From positions 1 to 40,540 of the forward strand of contig CACZBX010000017.1 of NCBI GenBank assembly GCA_902779535.1: DNA of 40,540 bases, read 5' to 3'. The notes beneath the pieces are model-generated. The model saw only the letters and a list, made by a program, of their open reading frames with translations. It had not been told where the DNA came from and made no database searches. Source of the DNA: an uncultured Bacteroidales bacterium (GTDB lineage Bacteria > Bacteroidota > Bacteroidia > Bacteroidales > Bacteroidaceae). The position numbers and the translations under genes were made by a program. Shown piece by piece: positions 32,912 through 40,311 of this stretch; positions within the stretch are counted from its first letter, which is position 1, and every line of letters begins with the position of its first letter.

Positions 32912-34087
32912 ATGAAGAAGACACTCATTCTTGTTACCGCATTGTTTGTCATCATAACAGTTATCGTTATTCTTGGCAATGTGATTACCATTGGTGAGAA
33001 GATCACATCAGTCCTTGGTGTACCATATCTGGAGTATTTCTTCTATATCGCTCTTTTTGTTTTGCTCATGTATCTGGTTCTTTATCCTATGTATAGGATA
33101 TATACTACTCCAGAATTTCCCGTCCTGGCTATCGAAGAACAGAAAGATGGTGTTTCCGATGAAGAGTATAGAGATCGGCTCCTTTCTTTTGCCAATCGTA
33201 TATGCAATAACTGCTATTATCTACCTGAGAATAAGCGAAAACAGCATCAATTGGCATTGATCAATCAATTGGCTACTATTCGAGACAATAAAGATGTAGA
33301 TGAACTCAAATCTTTTCTGCAGCAGGAATTGGATATTCGCTTGAAAGGTGTTGACCGGCGGATAATGAACTATAGCTCAAAAGTATTTATTGTCACGGCC
33401 ATCTCACAAAGTGATCGTTTCGATGCATTGACCACACTGATTTTGAACTACCGGATGATTGATGACATCATTCGTGCATCGGGGTTCCGCCCTACAAAGG
33501 CGCAATTGATAAAACAGTATGGACGCATCCTCGTGGCTTCCTTCTTCAGCTATTTTGTGTCGGGTGCTATCGAGACCAATGGGATTGAAATCAAACTTAA
33601 TGATGCTGCTGACAGTGTTTCCGATCTTGACTCGGCTGCCGTCGATGGAATGGATATAGATATTTCCGATATGGATCTGGCTGCTTTCGATTTAGCCGAT
33701 GTGAATATTGGGAATGTCGACTTTACCAAAATCATGAAGAGTATAAAGATCCCAGGCTTTGCCATCGACTCCATTCTTGATGGTATTGCCAATACCATTA
33801 TGACTCTGCGTATAGGCTATGTCACACGCTCGTACCTTAAGAAAGGAGCTAAGGAACTGAAGGGTGTGAAAGGTGCTTATGTGCGGAAGGAAGCAATGAT
33901 CTCTGCTCTAAAGAATTTCCCTGTGCTTTTGGCTGAGATACCACAACGCGTGGGGACGGGTGCATGGTCGAAAGTCATTGAACTGTTGACGAAAATCTAT
34001 AAAGTAGAGGAAGAATCGATGGAAGAAAACATAGAAGTGAAGGATCGTAAACGAAAGAAAAAGAGATTCTTCCATTTCTTTAGTTAA
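32912..34087 (+). CDS. DUF697-type membrane protein with Asp-rich repeat insert
   Basis: The 391-residue protein has two N-terminal membrane segments (about 4-22 and 41-63) and a cytoplasmic domain with DUF697-like features ('VTAISQSDRFDALTTLILNYRMIDDIIRASGFRPTKAQLIKQYGRIL', residues about 161-207). Residues about 231-275 are an unusual Asp-rich segment that reads as five-residue steps (SDMDL, AAFDL, ADVNI, GNVDF). After it comes a second DUF697-like hydrophobic region, 'DGIANTIMTLRIGYVTRSYLKKG'. It ends in a very basic tail (DRKRKKKRFFHFFS). Function unknown. It is 30 bases after the VOC gene and 21 bases before the LOG gene. Confidence 0.75.
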   Translation: MKKTLILVTALFVIITVIVILGNVITIGEKITSVLGVPYLEYFFYIALFVLLMYLVLYPMYRIYTTPEFPVLAIEEQKDGVSDEEYRDRLLSFANRICNNCYYLPENKRKQHQLALINQLATIRDNKDVDELKSFLQQELDIRLKGVDRRIMNYSSKVFIVTAISQSDRFDALTTLILNYRMIDDIIRASGFRPTKAQLIKQYGRILVASFFSYFVSGAIETNGIEIKLNDAADSVSDLDSAAVDGMDIDISDMDLAAFDLADVNIGNVDFTKIMKSIKIPGFAIDSILDGIANTIMTLRIGYVTRSYLKKGAKELKGVKGAYVRKEAMISALKNFPVLLAEIPQRVGTGAWSKVIELLTKIYKVEEESMEENIEVKDRKRKKKRFFHFFS

Positions 34088-34108
34088 ATATAATTATCAA
34101 GTAAGTTT

Positions 34109-35083
34109 ATGATAGGTATTCCTGATTTTAATGAGATCAATAAGATTGTAGCATATTTGAGAGATGTCCCTTTCTACATCCGACCTAATGGACTATACTC
34201 GGCTAAAACACTCTACGATGGTTTTAATCCAAAAGTAGAAGATAGTTTTCTTACTTGTTATGATACGATGATCTACCAGCATTTCCTATCGACCGGTAAG
34301 ATTGCACGTAATGTTGAAGAGATGCTGGCTCGTACGTTGCACGACCATAACATTCATGCTATGCTGCGTCAGTTTTTCAAGGATCATGACCATCGTTATT
34401 GTCTTGGTATTATGGGAGGCCATGCGTTGCAACGTACCGACGCAATGTTCCGTGAGATCGCTAAGTTGAGCAAGAAACTTACGGAAGAGGGATTTTTTAT
34501 GATCAGTGGCGGTGGACCAGGTGCTATGGAAGCCACACATTTGGGCGCGTGGATGGCTGGAAGGAGTATGGAAGAATTAGAACATTCATTCGAAATGCTT
34601 GCAATCGCTCCATCGTTTAAGGATAAGGGGTGGCTCTCTTCAGCATTTAGGGTTATTGAAAGATATCCGCAAGAGAAATATGTGAGTTTGGGAATACCGA
34701 CTTGGCTTTATGGGCATGAACCATCAACGCCTTTTGCCACTCATATAGCAAAACTATTTGAAAACAGTATTCGTGAAGATAGTATTCTGACTCTGGCTTT
34801 CGGTGGAATCATCTATGCGCCGGGTAGTGCAGGTACTGTACAGGAAATCTTCCAGGAAGCAGTACAGAATCATTATTTATCGTTCGGAGTATCTAGTCCA
34901 ATGATATTTTTAGGTTCTAAATATTGGAATGATGAGATGCCTTTCTATCCGCTGATCAAAGGGATGATGGAAACGGGTAAATATAAGAACCTGCGATTAA
35001 CGCTCACTGATAATACCGACCAAATTGTAGATGAACTGAAAGAGTTTCGAGAACAGATCGGTCATGTCGAATTGAAGCTCTAA
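34109..35083 (+). CDS. LOG-family Rossmann-fold nucleotide-binding protein
   Basis: The 324-residue protein has the lysine-decarboxylase-like (LOG) fold. The signatures are 'CLGIMGGHALQR', the 'MISGGGPGAMEATHLGAWMAG' glycine loop and 'FGGIIYAPGSAGTVQEIFQEA', which corresponds to the PGGxGTxxE motif with Ser for the second Gly. LOG proteins cleave nucleoside 5'-monophosphates (cytokinin-type phosphoribohydrolase or nucleosidase activity). It is longer than typical LOGs (about 180-200 residues), with an extra N-terminal 100 residues. The exact substrate is not evident. Confidence 0.88.
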   Translation: MIGIPDFNEINKIVAYLRDVPFYIRPNGLYSAKTLYDGFNPKVEDSFLTCYDTMIYQHFLSTGKIARNVEEMLARTLHDHNIHAMLRQFFKDHDHRYCLGIMGGHALQRTDAMFREIAKLSKKLTEEGFFMISGGGPGAMEATHLGAWMAGRSMEELEHSFEMLAIAPSFKDKGWLSSAFRVIERYPQEKYVSLGIPTWLYGHEPSTPFATHIAKLFENSIREDSILTLAFGGIIYAPGSAGTVQEIFQEAVQNHYLSFGVSSPMIFLGSKYWNDEMPFYPLIKGMMETGKYKNLRLTLTDNTDQIVDELKEFREQIGHVELKL

Positions 35084-35115
35084 GTAAGAATAGAATGACA
35101 AACCTTTAAAATAAC

Positions 35116-35685
35116 ATGAATATGAAAAGTTTTAAATCAAATGCGTGGTTGCTTCCACAACCGGTATTGATTATCGGTACGTATGATAAAGAAAGAAAGC
35201 CTAATGCAATGAATGCAGCTTGGGGTGGTCAATGGGATATGCATGAAATCATGATTTCTTTGGGCTCGCATGCAACAACCGATAACCTTGCGGTGAATCC
35301 AGAGTTTACAGTTACCTTTGCTACAAAGCGTACCATGGTGGCTGCCGACTTTGTGGGCCTTGTTAGTGGTAGAAATACTCCCGATAAAGTGCAGAAAACA
35401 GGTTGGACGGTTGTGCCTGCTCCAAATGTAAATGCACCGGTTTTCAAGGATTTTCCTCTTACGCTTGAATGTCGAGTAAAACAGAAATTGGAAGAATCAA
35501 AGACGGGCTATTATTTGGTTGCTGAAATCATCAATATCCTTTGTGATGAAAAATATTTGGCAGAAGATGGTAATCCTGATGTCGAGAAGATGGAATTGAT
35601 TACATACGACCCTGTCCATCATACCTATATCCAGTTGGGTCAAACCGTTGGAAAGGCTTTCTCTGATGGGAAACAACTGAAATGA
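35116..35685 (+). CDS. Flavin reductase family protein
   Basis: The 189-residue protein has an FMN-binding split-barrel domain of the flavin-reductase type: 'LLPQPVLIIGTYDKERKPNAMNAAWGG', 'ISLGSHATTDNLAVNPEFTVTFATKR', then 'VAADFVGLVSGRNTPDKVQKTG', and a C-terminal 'LGQTVGKAFSDGK'. It would use NAD(P)H to reduce flavin or a small-molecule acceptor in the cytoplasm. A second ATG two codons downstream is an equally good start. Last gene of the six-gene operon, 32 bases after the LOG gene and followed by a strong terminator. Confidence 0.92.
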   Translation: MNMKSFKSNAWLLPQPVLIIGTYDKERKPNAMNAAWGGQWDMHEIMISLGSHATTDNLAVNPEFTVTFATKRTMVAADFVGLVSGRNTPDKVQKTGWTVVPAPNVNAPVFKDFPLTLECRVKQKLEESKTGYYLVAEIINILCDEKYLAEDGNPDVEKMELITYDPVHHTYIQLGQTVGKAFSDGKQLK

Positions 35686-35694
35686 ATTAAAAAG

Positions 35695-35729
35695 TAGTCA
35701 GTACAGAATCGGTACTGACTATTTTTTTT
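35695..35729. terminator. Bidirectional terminator between flavin reductase and cupin genes
   Basis: TAGTCAGTAC (35695-35704) and GTACTGACTA (35712-35721) form a perfect 10-bp stem followed by T8 on the plus strand. On the minus strand the stem is followed by CTTTTTAATT. It overlaps the last two bases of the cupin stop codon region. Confidence 0.9.
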
Positions 35730-36180
35730 ATTCACTACAGGGCGGTAGTGAGAATTCTTCATCGGTTACTTTCCTTAATTGTACTACGTGTTGTTCTCCG
35801 GCAACCAGATCGCTCACCGTCAGACATTCGATATCGCTATCGGGTGTAGCACCGTTCCAATGCCGTACATTCGGCGCAGTCACAATGACATCACCTTTTC
35901 TGATTAATTGTTTTTCCTTTCCTTCTTCTTGGTAATAACCTTCTCCGTTGAGAACCATCAATATTTGAGTGGCGTTGGGATGATAATGCCATGAGTTACG
36001 GCTCCCTTTTTCAAATAGGAAGTTGGTTGTCATCTGATGGTCGGTACGGCTAAGTACAGACAGGTGCACCGTTCCTGTATTATGCTCAGCAGGAGCTTTA
36101 AACTTTACAGGAAATATGGTTTGAGCAGATACGGTGGACATACTTAAAACTACGAATAAGAATAAGAGTGTTCTTTTCAT
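35728..36180 (-). CDS. Secreted cupin-domain protein
   Basis: The 150-residue protein has a signal peptide (MKRTLLFLFVVLSMSTVSAQ) and one cupin barrel. Motif 1 is 'WHYHPNATQILMVLNGEG' (two His and Gln as metal ligands), motif 2 'PNVRHWNGA' (third His). The pattern is that of the cupin hydroxynitrile-lyase / carboxymuconolactone-decarboxylase-associated group. The start is the ATG at 36180, which begins the signal peptide; the frame extends 10 codons further upstream without support. It lies head to head with the truncated AraC gene, with almost no intergenic DNA and no recognisable -7 element upstream. Confidence 0.85.
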   Translation of the reverse strand: MKRTLLFLFVVLSMSTVSAQTIFPVKFKAPAEHNTGTVHLSVLSRTDHQMTTNFLFEKGSRNSWHYHPNATQILMVLNGEGYYQEEGKEKQLIRKGDVIVTAPNVRHWNGATPDSDIECLTVSDLVAGEQHVVQLRKVTDEEFSLPPCSE

Positions 36181-36746
36181 ATGGGTTTTATTTAAAAAGT
36201 TTTTCCGCATTCTCTGGTTATAATATCAATGAGGCTCTGCTGATGAGTGATGAACAGAGAGCAATCATCGTTCAGTTACTCGAAGCTATTCGAAATGAGT
36301 TGCAACATGAGGATGGACATACGAGTCAGATTATTGTATCTTATATTGGGCTTATACTGGAGTATGTATCACGTTTCTATGCACAGCAACTCTCAACGAG
36401 TAATACGATGACCAATGATTTGTTACAGCGTTTCGAGAATTTGCTGAAACGCTATTATGCTGATGGGGAATACCTCCGACAAGGTCTGCCTTCTGTGAAG
36501 TATTGTGCTCAAAATCTGTTTTTATCGCCCAACTATTTTGGCGATCTTATCAAACAGCTGACAGGTGATACTGCTTCCAATGCCATCCGCCGGTTTGTCA
36601 TGCAGCGTGCACGTAATCTTTTGATTAGTGGATCATCCATTAGTGAAACTGCCGAGCAATTAGGCTTCGATTATCCGCAGCACTTTACGAGGATGTTTAA
36701 GAAATACTATCAGGTACCCCCTAGTGCATATAAAAAGAACAATTAG
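36168..36746 (+). CDS. N-terminally truncated AraC-family regulator
   Basis: The open frame encodes the C-terminal part of an AraC/XylS regulator. 'FSGYNINEALLMSDEQRAIIVQLLEAIRNEL' is the linker that in full-length Bacteroidetes homologues follows an N-terminal cupin-like sensing domain of roughly 110 residues. A double helix-turn-helix follows at about residues 105-190 ('VKYCAQNLFLSPNYFGDLIKQLTGDTASNAIRRFVMQRARNLLI' and 'SISETAEQLGFDYPQHFTRMFKKYYQVPPSAYK'). The sensing domain is missing, and homology begins abruptly near 36195, directly against the divergent cupin gene. Translation could begin at GTG 36168 or at ATG 36243 (MSDEQRAII). Either a decayed gene or a ligand-independent DNA-binding fragment. 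Confidence 0.75.
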   Translation: MFFSYGFYLKSFSAFSGYNINEALLMSDEQRAIIVQLLEAIRNELQHEDGHTSQIIVSYIGLILEYVSRFYAQQLSTSNTMTNDLLQRFENLLKRYYADGEYLRQGLPSVKYCAQNLFLSPNYFGDLIKQLTGDTASNAIRRFVMQRARNLLISGSSISETAEQLGFDYPQHFTRMFKKYYQVPPSAYKKNN

Positions 36747-36820
36747 TGGTTATAACCTCTTTTGTTGAAAAGTCGATTCGATGTCGAGGTTGTCGATGAT
36801 AATCAATGTAACGAAATAAA

Positions 36821-36859
36821 TAAAAGTCCTTCTCACGATTGTAATGGGAAGGACTTTTA
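36821..36859 (-). terminator. Terminator of the Gfo/Idh-DUF6807 operon
   Basis: TAAAAGTCCTTCTC (36821-36834) pairs with GGGAAGGACTTTTA (36846-36859), 14 bp including a G-U, around an 11-base loop. It lies 10 bases after the DUF6807 stop on the minus strand. Confidence 0.8.
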
Positions 36860-36868
36860 TCTTATGTA

Positions 36869-37891
36869 CTACTTGTTAAATTCCTTGGCAAGTTTGTTCG
36901 CTTCTTCAGCGGTTAAGAAACCGCCATCCTTGACGATAATCTTGTATGAGAATGTAACGGTTTCTCCGGGCTTCAGTCTCAATTCGACAGGCTGGGTGAG
37001 TGTTTTATCGAAGTCTTTACCACCCATGCTGTTGACAGCGAATAAGCCATACCCACGAGCGTGTGACCATGCCGGGAAATTCGGATTGCCTTTCCAATCG
37101 ATAATCAAAATGGAAATGTTGTCTCCTTCTTTGGTCCCGTTTAGCATAGTCCATTCAGCCCGCTTTGACCATACATTATCTCCCTTATCGCCCAAGCTGT
37201 TGATATACTCTCCATTGACACCCTCGTTGTTGACGGTGGCCACTTCTGTGACGATACCGTTTGCGTCGGTATAGCGTTCAGGATGGTCGGATGGTTTCTG
37301 GAATGCCCGATCGACGCGTAATCCCAACATACCTTCTTTGTTTTCTTTAAAAAGAACGGGTTCTACAGCTGTCAGTTTGGCCGTTCGGACAATAGACCGC
37401 TCATTTGCCGTACCGGCAAAAGTAAATGTCGTTTCTTCGGTCATCAGTGTTTTGCCTTCATGGTCTTTCCACTTGGCTAAGGTAACCAGCTTGTTGTCGT
37501 TCGCCGAAATAATCTTATCGAACACTACAGAGCCGTACAATGCCTTTCGGTCGGCAGGGATTGCATAGGAATTGTTCCAGAAGTCCAAACCGTTTACACT
37601 ACCGAAGTTGAACCACAGGCCCACGTGATGTGGATGATCTGTACTCTCGAATGCACGCGGAGCACGTGGAAATCCCCGCGTGATATCCTTGCCTGATGCG
37701 GAGATGATTGGCCAAAGCACTTGCTTTTCCATATCATTGGGGTAGATATATGACGTGAAATAGGTACCGTCGATACGAATATCCACCTTGCGGGCCATCT
37801 CATCGTTTACGAATTCTACGTTGTTCACCTTTGGCGCATGGCACGCGGTCAACAAAGCCAGAACAGGTATCAAATATAGTAATCTCTTCAT
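36869..37891 (-). CDS. DUF6807 (PmoA-like) lipoprotein
   Basis: The 340-residue protein begins with a lipoprotein signal (LLTAC, Cys17) and matches the DUF6807/PmoA-type family: '[31 protein letters not shown]', '[23 protein letters not shown]', and C-terminal '[19 protein letters not shown]'. The fold is predicted to be a galactose-mutarotase-like beta sandwich, and the '[10 protein letters not shown]' motif recalls an aldose-binding site. No activity is established. It follows the Gfo/Idh/MocA gene by six bases; such pairs are common in Bacteroidetes carbohydrate clusters, so a sugar-derivative substrate in the periplasm is likely. Confidence 0.87.
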   Translation of the reverse strand: MKRLLYLIPVLALLTACHAPKVNNVEFVNDEMARKVDIRIDGTYFTSYIYPNDMEKQVLWPIISASGKDITRGFPRAPRAFESTDHPHHVGLWFNFGSVNGLDFWNNSYAIPADRKALYGSVVFDKIISANDNKLVTLAKWKDHEGKTLMTEETTFTFAGTANERSIVRTAKLTAVEPVLFKENKEGMLGLRVDRAFQKPSDHPERYTDANGIVTEVATVNNEGVNGEYINSLGDKGDNVWSKRAEWTMLNGTKEGDNISILIIDWKGNPNFPAWSHARGYGLFAVNSMGGKDFDKTLTQPVELRLKPGETVTFSYKIIVKDGGFLTAEEANKLAKEFNK

Positions 37892-37897
37892 ATCGCA

Positions 37898-39247
37898 TCA
37901 ATATTGGAAGACCTTTCCACCAGCCATCACTTCTTGAGTAGCTGCATCAAACACAGTGTATTCATGAGTACGTAGAGCAGCAGTTACCATGATACAAGCG
38001 ATCGAGTGATTGTATCCGGCCATGTAGTTTGCGTTCGGTTGCTTGCGGCTTCTGACACATTCCATCCAGTTGAGCATATGGGCAGTGGTCATCGGATCGC
38101 CACCAGTATTTGCATCCGTGTTGATCTTGGCTGCATCCGACAGTGAGAAAGACTCTAGTTTGTTCTCCTTCATACCCATGGCTGCTGCTTCACGTGCTGT
38201 CAGGTAACCGTTTGAAGAAACCATATTGGTGTCGAGGTTGAGTTCACCACCGTTTGAGTAGTAAATTTCTTTTGTTCCACCGGCACTATTTGTGAAGCGG
38301 GATGAGTAGATCACTTGGAATCCTTTGGTTGGATCATCCTTCGGACCGTAATCGAGGACAGCTGTCATGGTGTCAAAGTTGGTGCGTCCGTCTTTCCAGA
38401 GATAGATACCACCGTTGGCTGCAACGCTGCGTGGATAGTTATAGCCTGTAAACCAGTGTACGGTATCAATCTGGTGAGCCATCCATTGTCCAGGGATACC
38501 CGAGGAGAAAGGCCAGAAGAGACGGAATTCCAAATACTTGCGTGGGTCGAACTCTTGCCATGGACGGTTCATGAGATAGCGTTTCCAATCGGTATCTTCT
38601 TCTTTGAGTAGAGGAACGGTCTTAGGACGGCGCCATCGTCCGGGCTGGTTGACATTCCATGTCATCTCAACCATGACGATATCTCCGAATTTGCCTGAGC
38701 GCAGGAATTCATTGGCTGCGTGATAATTGGGCGCACTTCGGCGTTGAGAACCAATCTGAACGATCGTTCCAGCCTTTTCGATTGCGGCTTTGGCGACGCG
38801 TGCGTCAGCCATTGTTTCAGCGAATGGTTTTTCTACATATGCATCTTTGCCGTTCTGGGCAGCTTCGGCAGCGTGAAGTGCATGCTGGAAGTCGGCCGTA
38901 GAGATAATCACCGCATCAATATCCTTATTCTCGTACATCTGGTCGTTGTTCACGAAAGTCTTGATGGTATGTCCAAAACGTTTTTCAAGCGTTGCTTTTG
39001 CTTCTTCACGACGAAGACGCCATAGATCGGAAACACCGATGATATCGAAATTCTGTTTCTGGCAGTGAGCCTGAAAGGCAGGGAGGAGGGATGCTTTGAA
39101 ACGATCCGAGTATCCGACAACGGCTACATTTACTCGATCATTTGCACCTTTTACACGTTTGTAGCTGGCCGCGTTTAAGCCTTGACCACCGATCATGATG
39201 CCTGCAGCGGCAAAACCAGCTTTCTTTAGAAATTCTCTTCTTTCCAT
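37898..39247 (-). CDS. Tat-exported Gfo/Idh/MocA-family oxidoreductase
   Basis: The 449-residue protein has a twin-arginine signal (MERREFLKKAGFAAAG). A Rossmann NAD(P)-binding domain follows: 'VNVAVVGYSDRFKASLL' in place of the common GxGxxG, 'VIISTADFQHALHAAEAAQNGKDAYVEKPFAET' with the catalytic-region EKP motif. The C-terminal Gfo/Idh/MocA domain includes 'GIPGQWMAHQIDTVHWFTG', where the acid-base His is expected. Exported members of this family carry tightly bound NAD(H) and act on glycosides. It is the first gene of a two-gene operon with the DUF6807 lipoprotein. Confidence 0.93.
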   Translation of the reverse strand: MERREFLKKAGFAAAGIMIGGQGLNAASYKRVKGANDRVNVAVVGYSDRFKASLLPAFQAHCQKQNFDIIGVSDLWRLRREEAKATLEKRFGHTIKTFVNNDQMYENKDIDAVIISTADFQHALHAAEAAQNGKDAYVEKPFAETMADARVAKAAIEKAGTIVQIGSQRRSAPNYHAANEFLRSGKFGDIVMVEMTWNVNQPGRWRRPKTVPLLKEEDTDWKRYLMNRPWQEFDPRKYLEFRLFWPFSSGIPGQWMAHQIDTVHWFTGYNYPRSVAANGGIYLWKDGRTNFDTMTAVLDYGPKDDPTKGFQVIYSSRFTNSAGGTKEIYYSNGGELNLDTNMVSSNGYLTAREAAAMGMKENKLESFSLSDAAKINTDANTGGDPMTTAHMLNWMECVRSRKQPNANYMAGYNHSIACIMVTAALRTHEYTVFDAATQEVMAGGKVFQY

Positions 39248-39281
39248 AATAAGTTGTAATTGATATTATTTCTTTATGTTA

Positions 39282-39313
39282 CAAATATAATGTTTTTATT
39301 TTGGAATTACAAG
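39282..39313 (-). promoter_or_regulatory. Bacteroidetes-type promoter for the Gfo/Idh operon
   Basis: On the minus strand TATATTTG (39282-39289) fits TAnnTTTG; CTTG at 39310-39313, 20 bases upstream, matches three of four -33 bases. It faces away from the promoter at 39335-39366. Confidence 0.65.
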
Positions 39314-39334
39314 GGCAATGAGTTTTTATTTAGC

Positions 39335-39366
39335 TTTGGTTTCATCTCCATTTTTATGTAATTTTG
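39335..39366 (+). promoter_or_regulatory. Bacteroidetes-type promoter for the 39.4-kb lipoprotein
   Basis: TTTG (39335-39338), 20 bases of spacing and TAATTTTG (39359-39366) match both consensus elements. The start codon follows 25 bases later. Confidence 0.8.
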
Positions 39367-39391
39367 TTGCACGCTAATTATTGGATACGAT

Positions 39392-40189
39392 ATGATCAGA
39401 AAGAAAGAATGGATGTTTGCACTCATCCTTTTTACATATGGCTTATGTTTATTATCATCATGCAAGAATGGTGTTGAATTAAAAAAGATAAACGGCGTTC
39501 TAGAGGAACCTGTGACCATTCAACTTCCAGAGCATTTGAAGAAGGCCTATGAAACGGCAGTAAAAGTTCACCCTTTCGAATTGATGAACGATTCAGCAAA
39601 TAATGTCTGTGTATTCGGCATCGGAGAATTGGATAACGGACTTTCTACCGAAGGTTATGGCGTGATGGTCATAAAGAATGCGACTACGACCTCCTTCAAC
39701 GAAATTCGCAATACTCGACAGCCAAAAGCTCTTTACGATGCTTCTTCAAACAGTCTATGGCTCACTTCATGTGTGATAGAAGGTACAGGTACGAATGTGG
39801 AACAATTGTACAGAATGAAGTTTGATTCAGATGATTGTGCACATATCATACAGACCATTGATCCGTATCAGATGCAGCAGAAACTTATCGAATGTTTAAG
39901 TTATGCCGTTAAGGTCGATCAGATTTCTTTCTATGCCAATGGTGTAATGATAGCTTCTGTTAAGAATACCGTTACCGATATGGGTGGCTTGGATGATGAA
40001 CAACCGATTTGGATAGGTGAACAAATTTCTTACGACCTGGAGAATGGGCAACCTCGTGTATGTTTTGTGCCTGGAGTGAATTTTACGACAGGTCTTGTAC
40101 TGCTATACGATGATATGCCAACTTTGTCGGCAAGTATTGTATTTAATGAAGATGGTGGCTTCACCTTGTCCGACTTCTCTTTACTTTGA
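39392..40189 (+). CDS. Hypothetical lipoprotein
   Basis: The 265-residue protein has a lipoprotein signal ('CLLSSC', Cys27). The mature part is beta-rich with repeated strand-turn patterns ('NVCVFGIGELDNGLSTEGYGVMVIKNATTTSFNEIRNTRQPKALYDASSNSLWLTSCVIEGTG'), reminiscent of a beta-propeller or sandwich, but I do not recognise the family. It is monocistronic behind a strong promoter. No intrinsic terminator follows; instead the REP-like hairpin cluster begins 27 bases after the stop. Confidence 0.75.
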   Translation: MIRKKEWMFALILFTYGLCLLSSCKNGVELKKINGVLEEPVTIQLPEHLKKAYETAVKVHPFELMNDSANNVCVFGIGELDNGLSTEGYGVMVIKNATTTSFNEIRNTRQPKALYDASSNSLWLTSCVIEGTGTNVEQLYRMKFDSDDCAHIIQTIDPYQMQQKLIECLSYAVKVDQISFYANGVMIASVKNTVTDMGGLDDEQPIWIGEQISYDLENGQPRVCFVPGVNFTTGLVLLYDDMPTLSASIVFNEDGGFTLSDFSLL

Positions 40190-40215
40190 AACTTATGTTA
40201 TGATTTTTCCTGTAT

Positions 40216-40272
40216 GGGCCGACCTTGCGTCGGCCCGTGCGGTTTACATGCGGGCCAAGACAAGCTAGGCCC
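40216..40272. repeat. REP-like hairpin pair (GGGCCGAC type)
   Basis: GGGCCGAC (40216-40223) and GTCGGCCC (40229-40236) form a perfect 8-bp stem with a CTTGC loop. A second pairing, GGGCC (40252-40256) with GGCCC (40268-40272), follows. Neither is followed by a T tract on either strand, so they are not ordinary terminators. The GC-rich, tandem-hairpin form resembles bacterial REP/BIME elements. Confidence 0.65.
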
Positions 40273-40311
40273 CTACAAATGCGACTTGTTCTTCCTTTGT
40301 TTACGTTATCT

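Noticed and set aside
40216-40236. Transcription terminator for the 39.4-kb lipoprotein
   Set aside because: The stem is strong but no T tract follows on either strand, and it belongs to a run of similar palindromes, so a repeat element is the better call.
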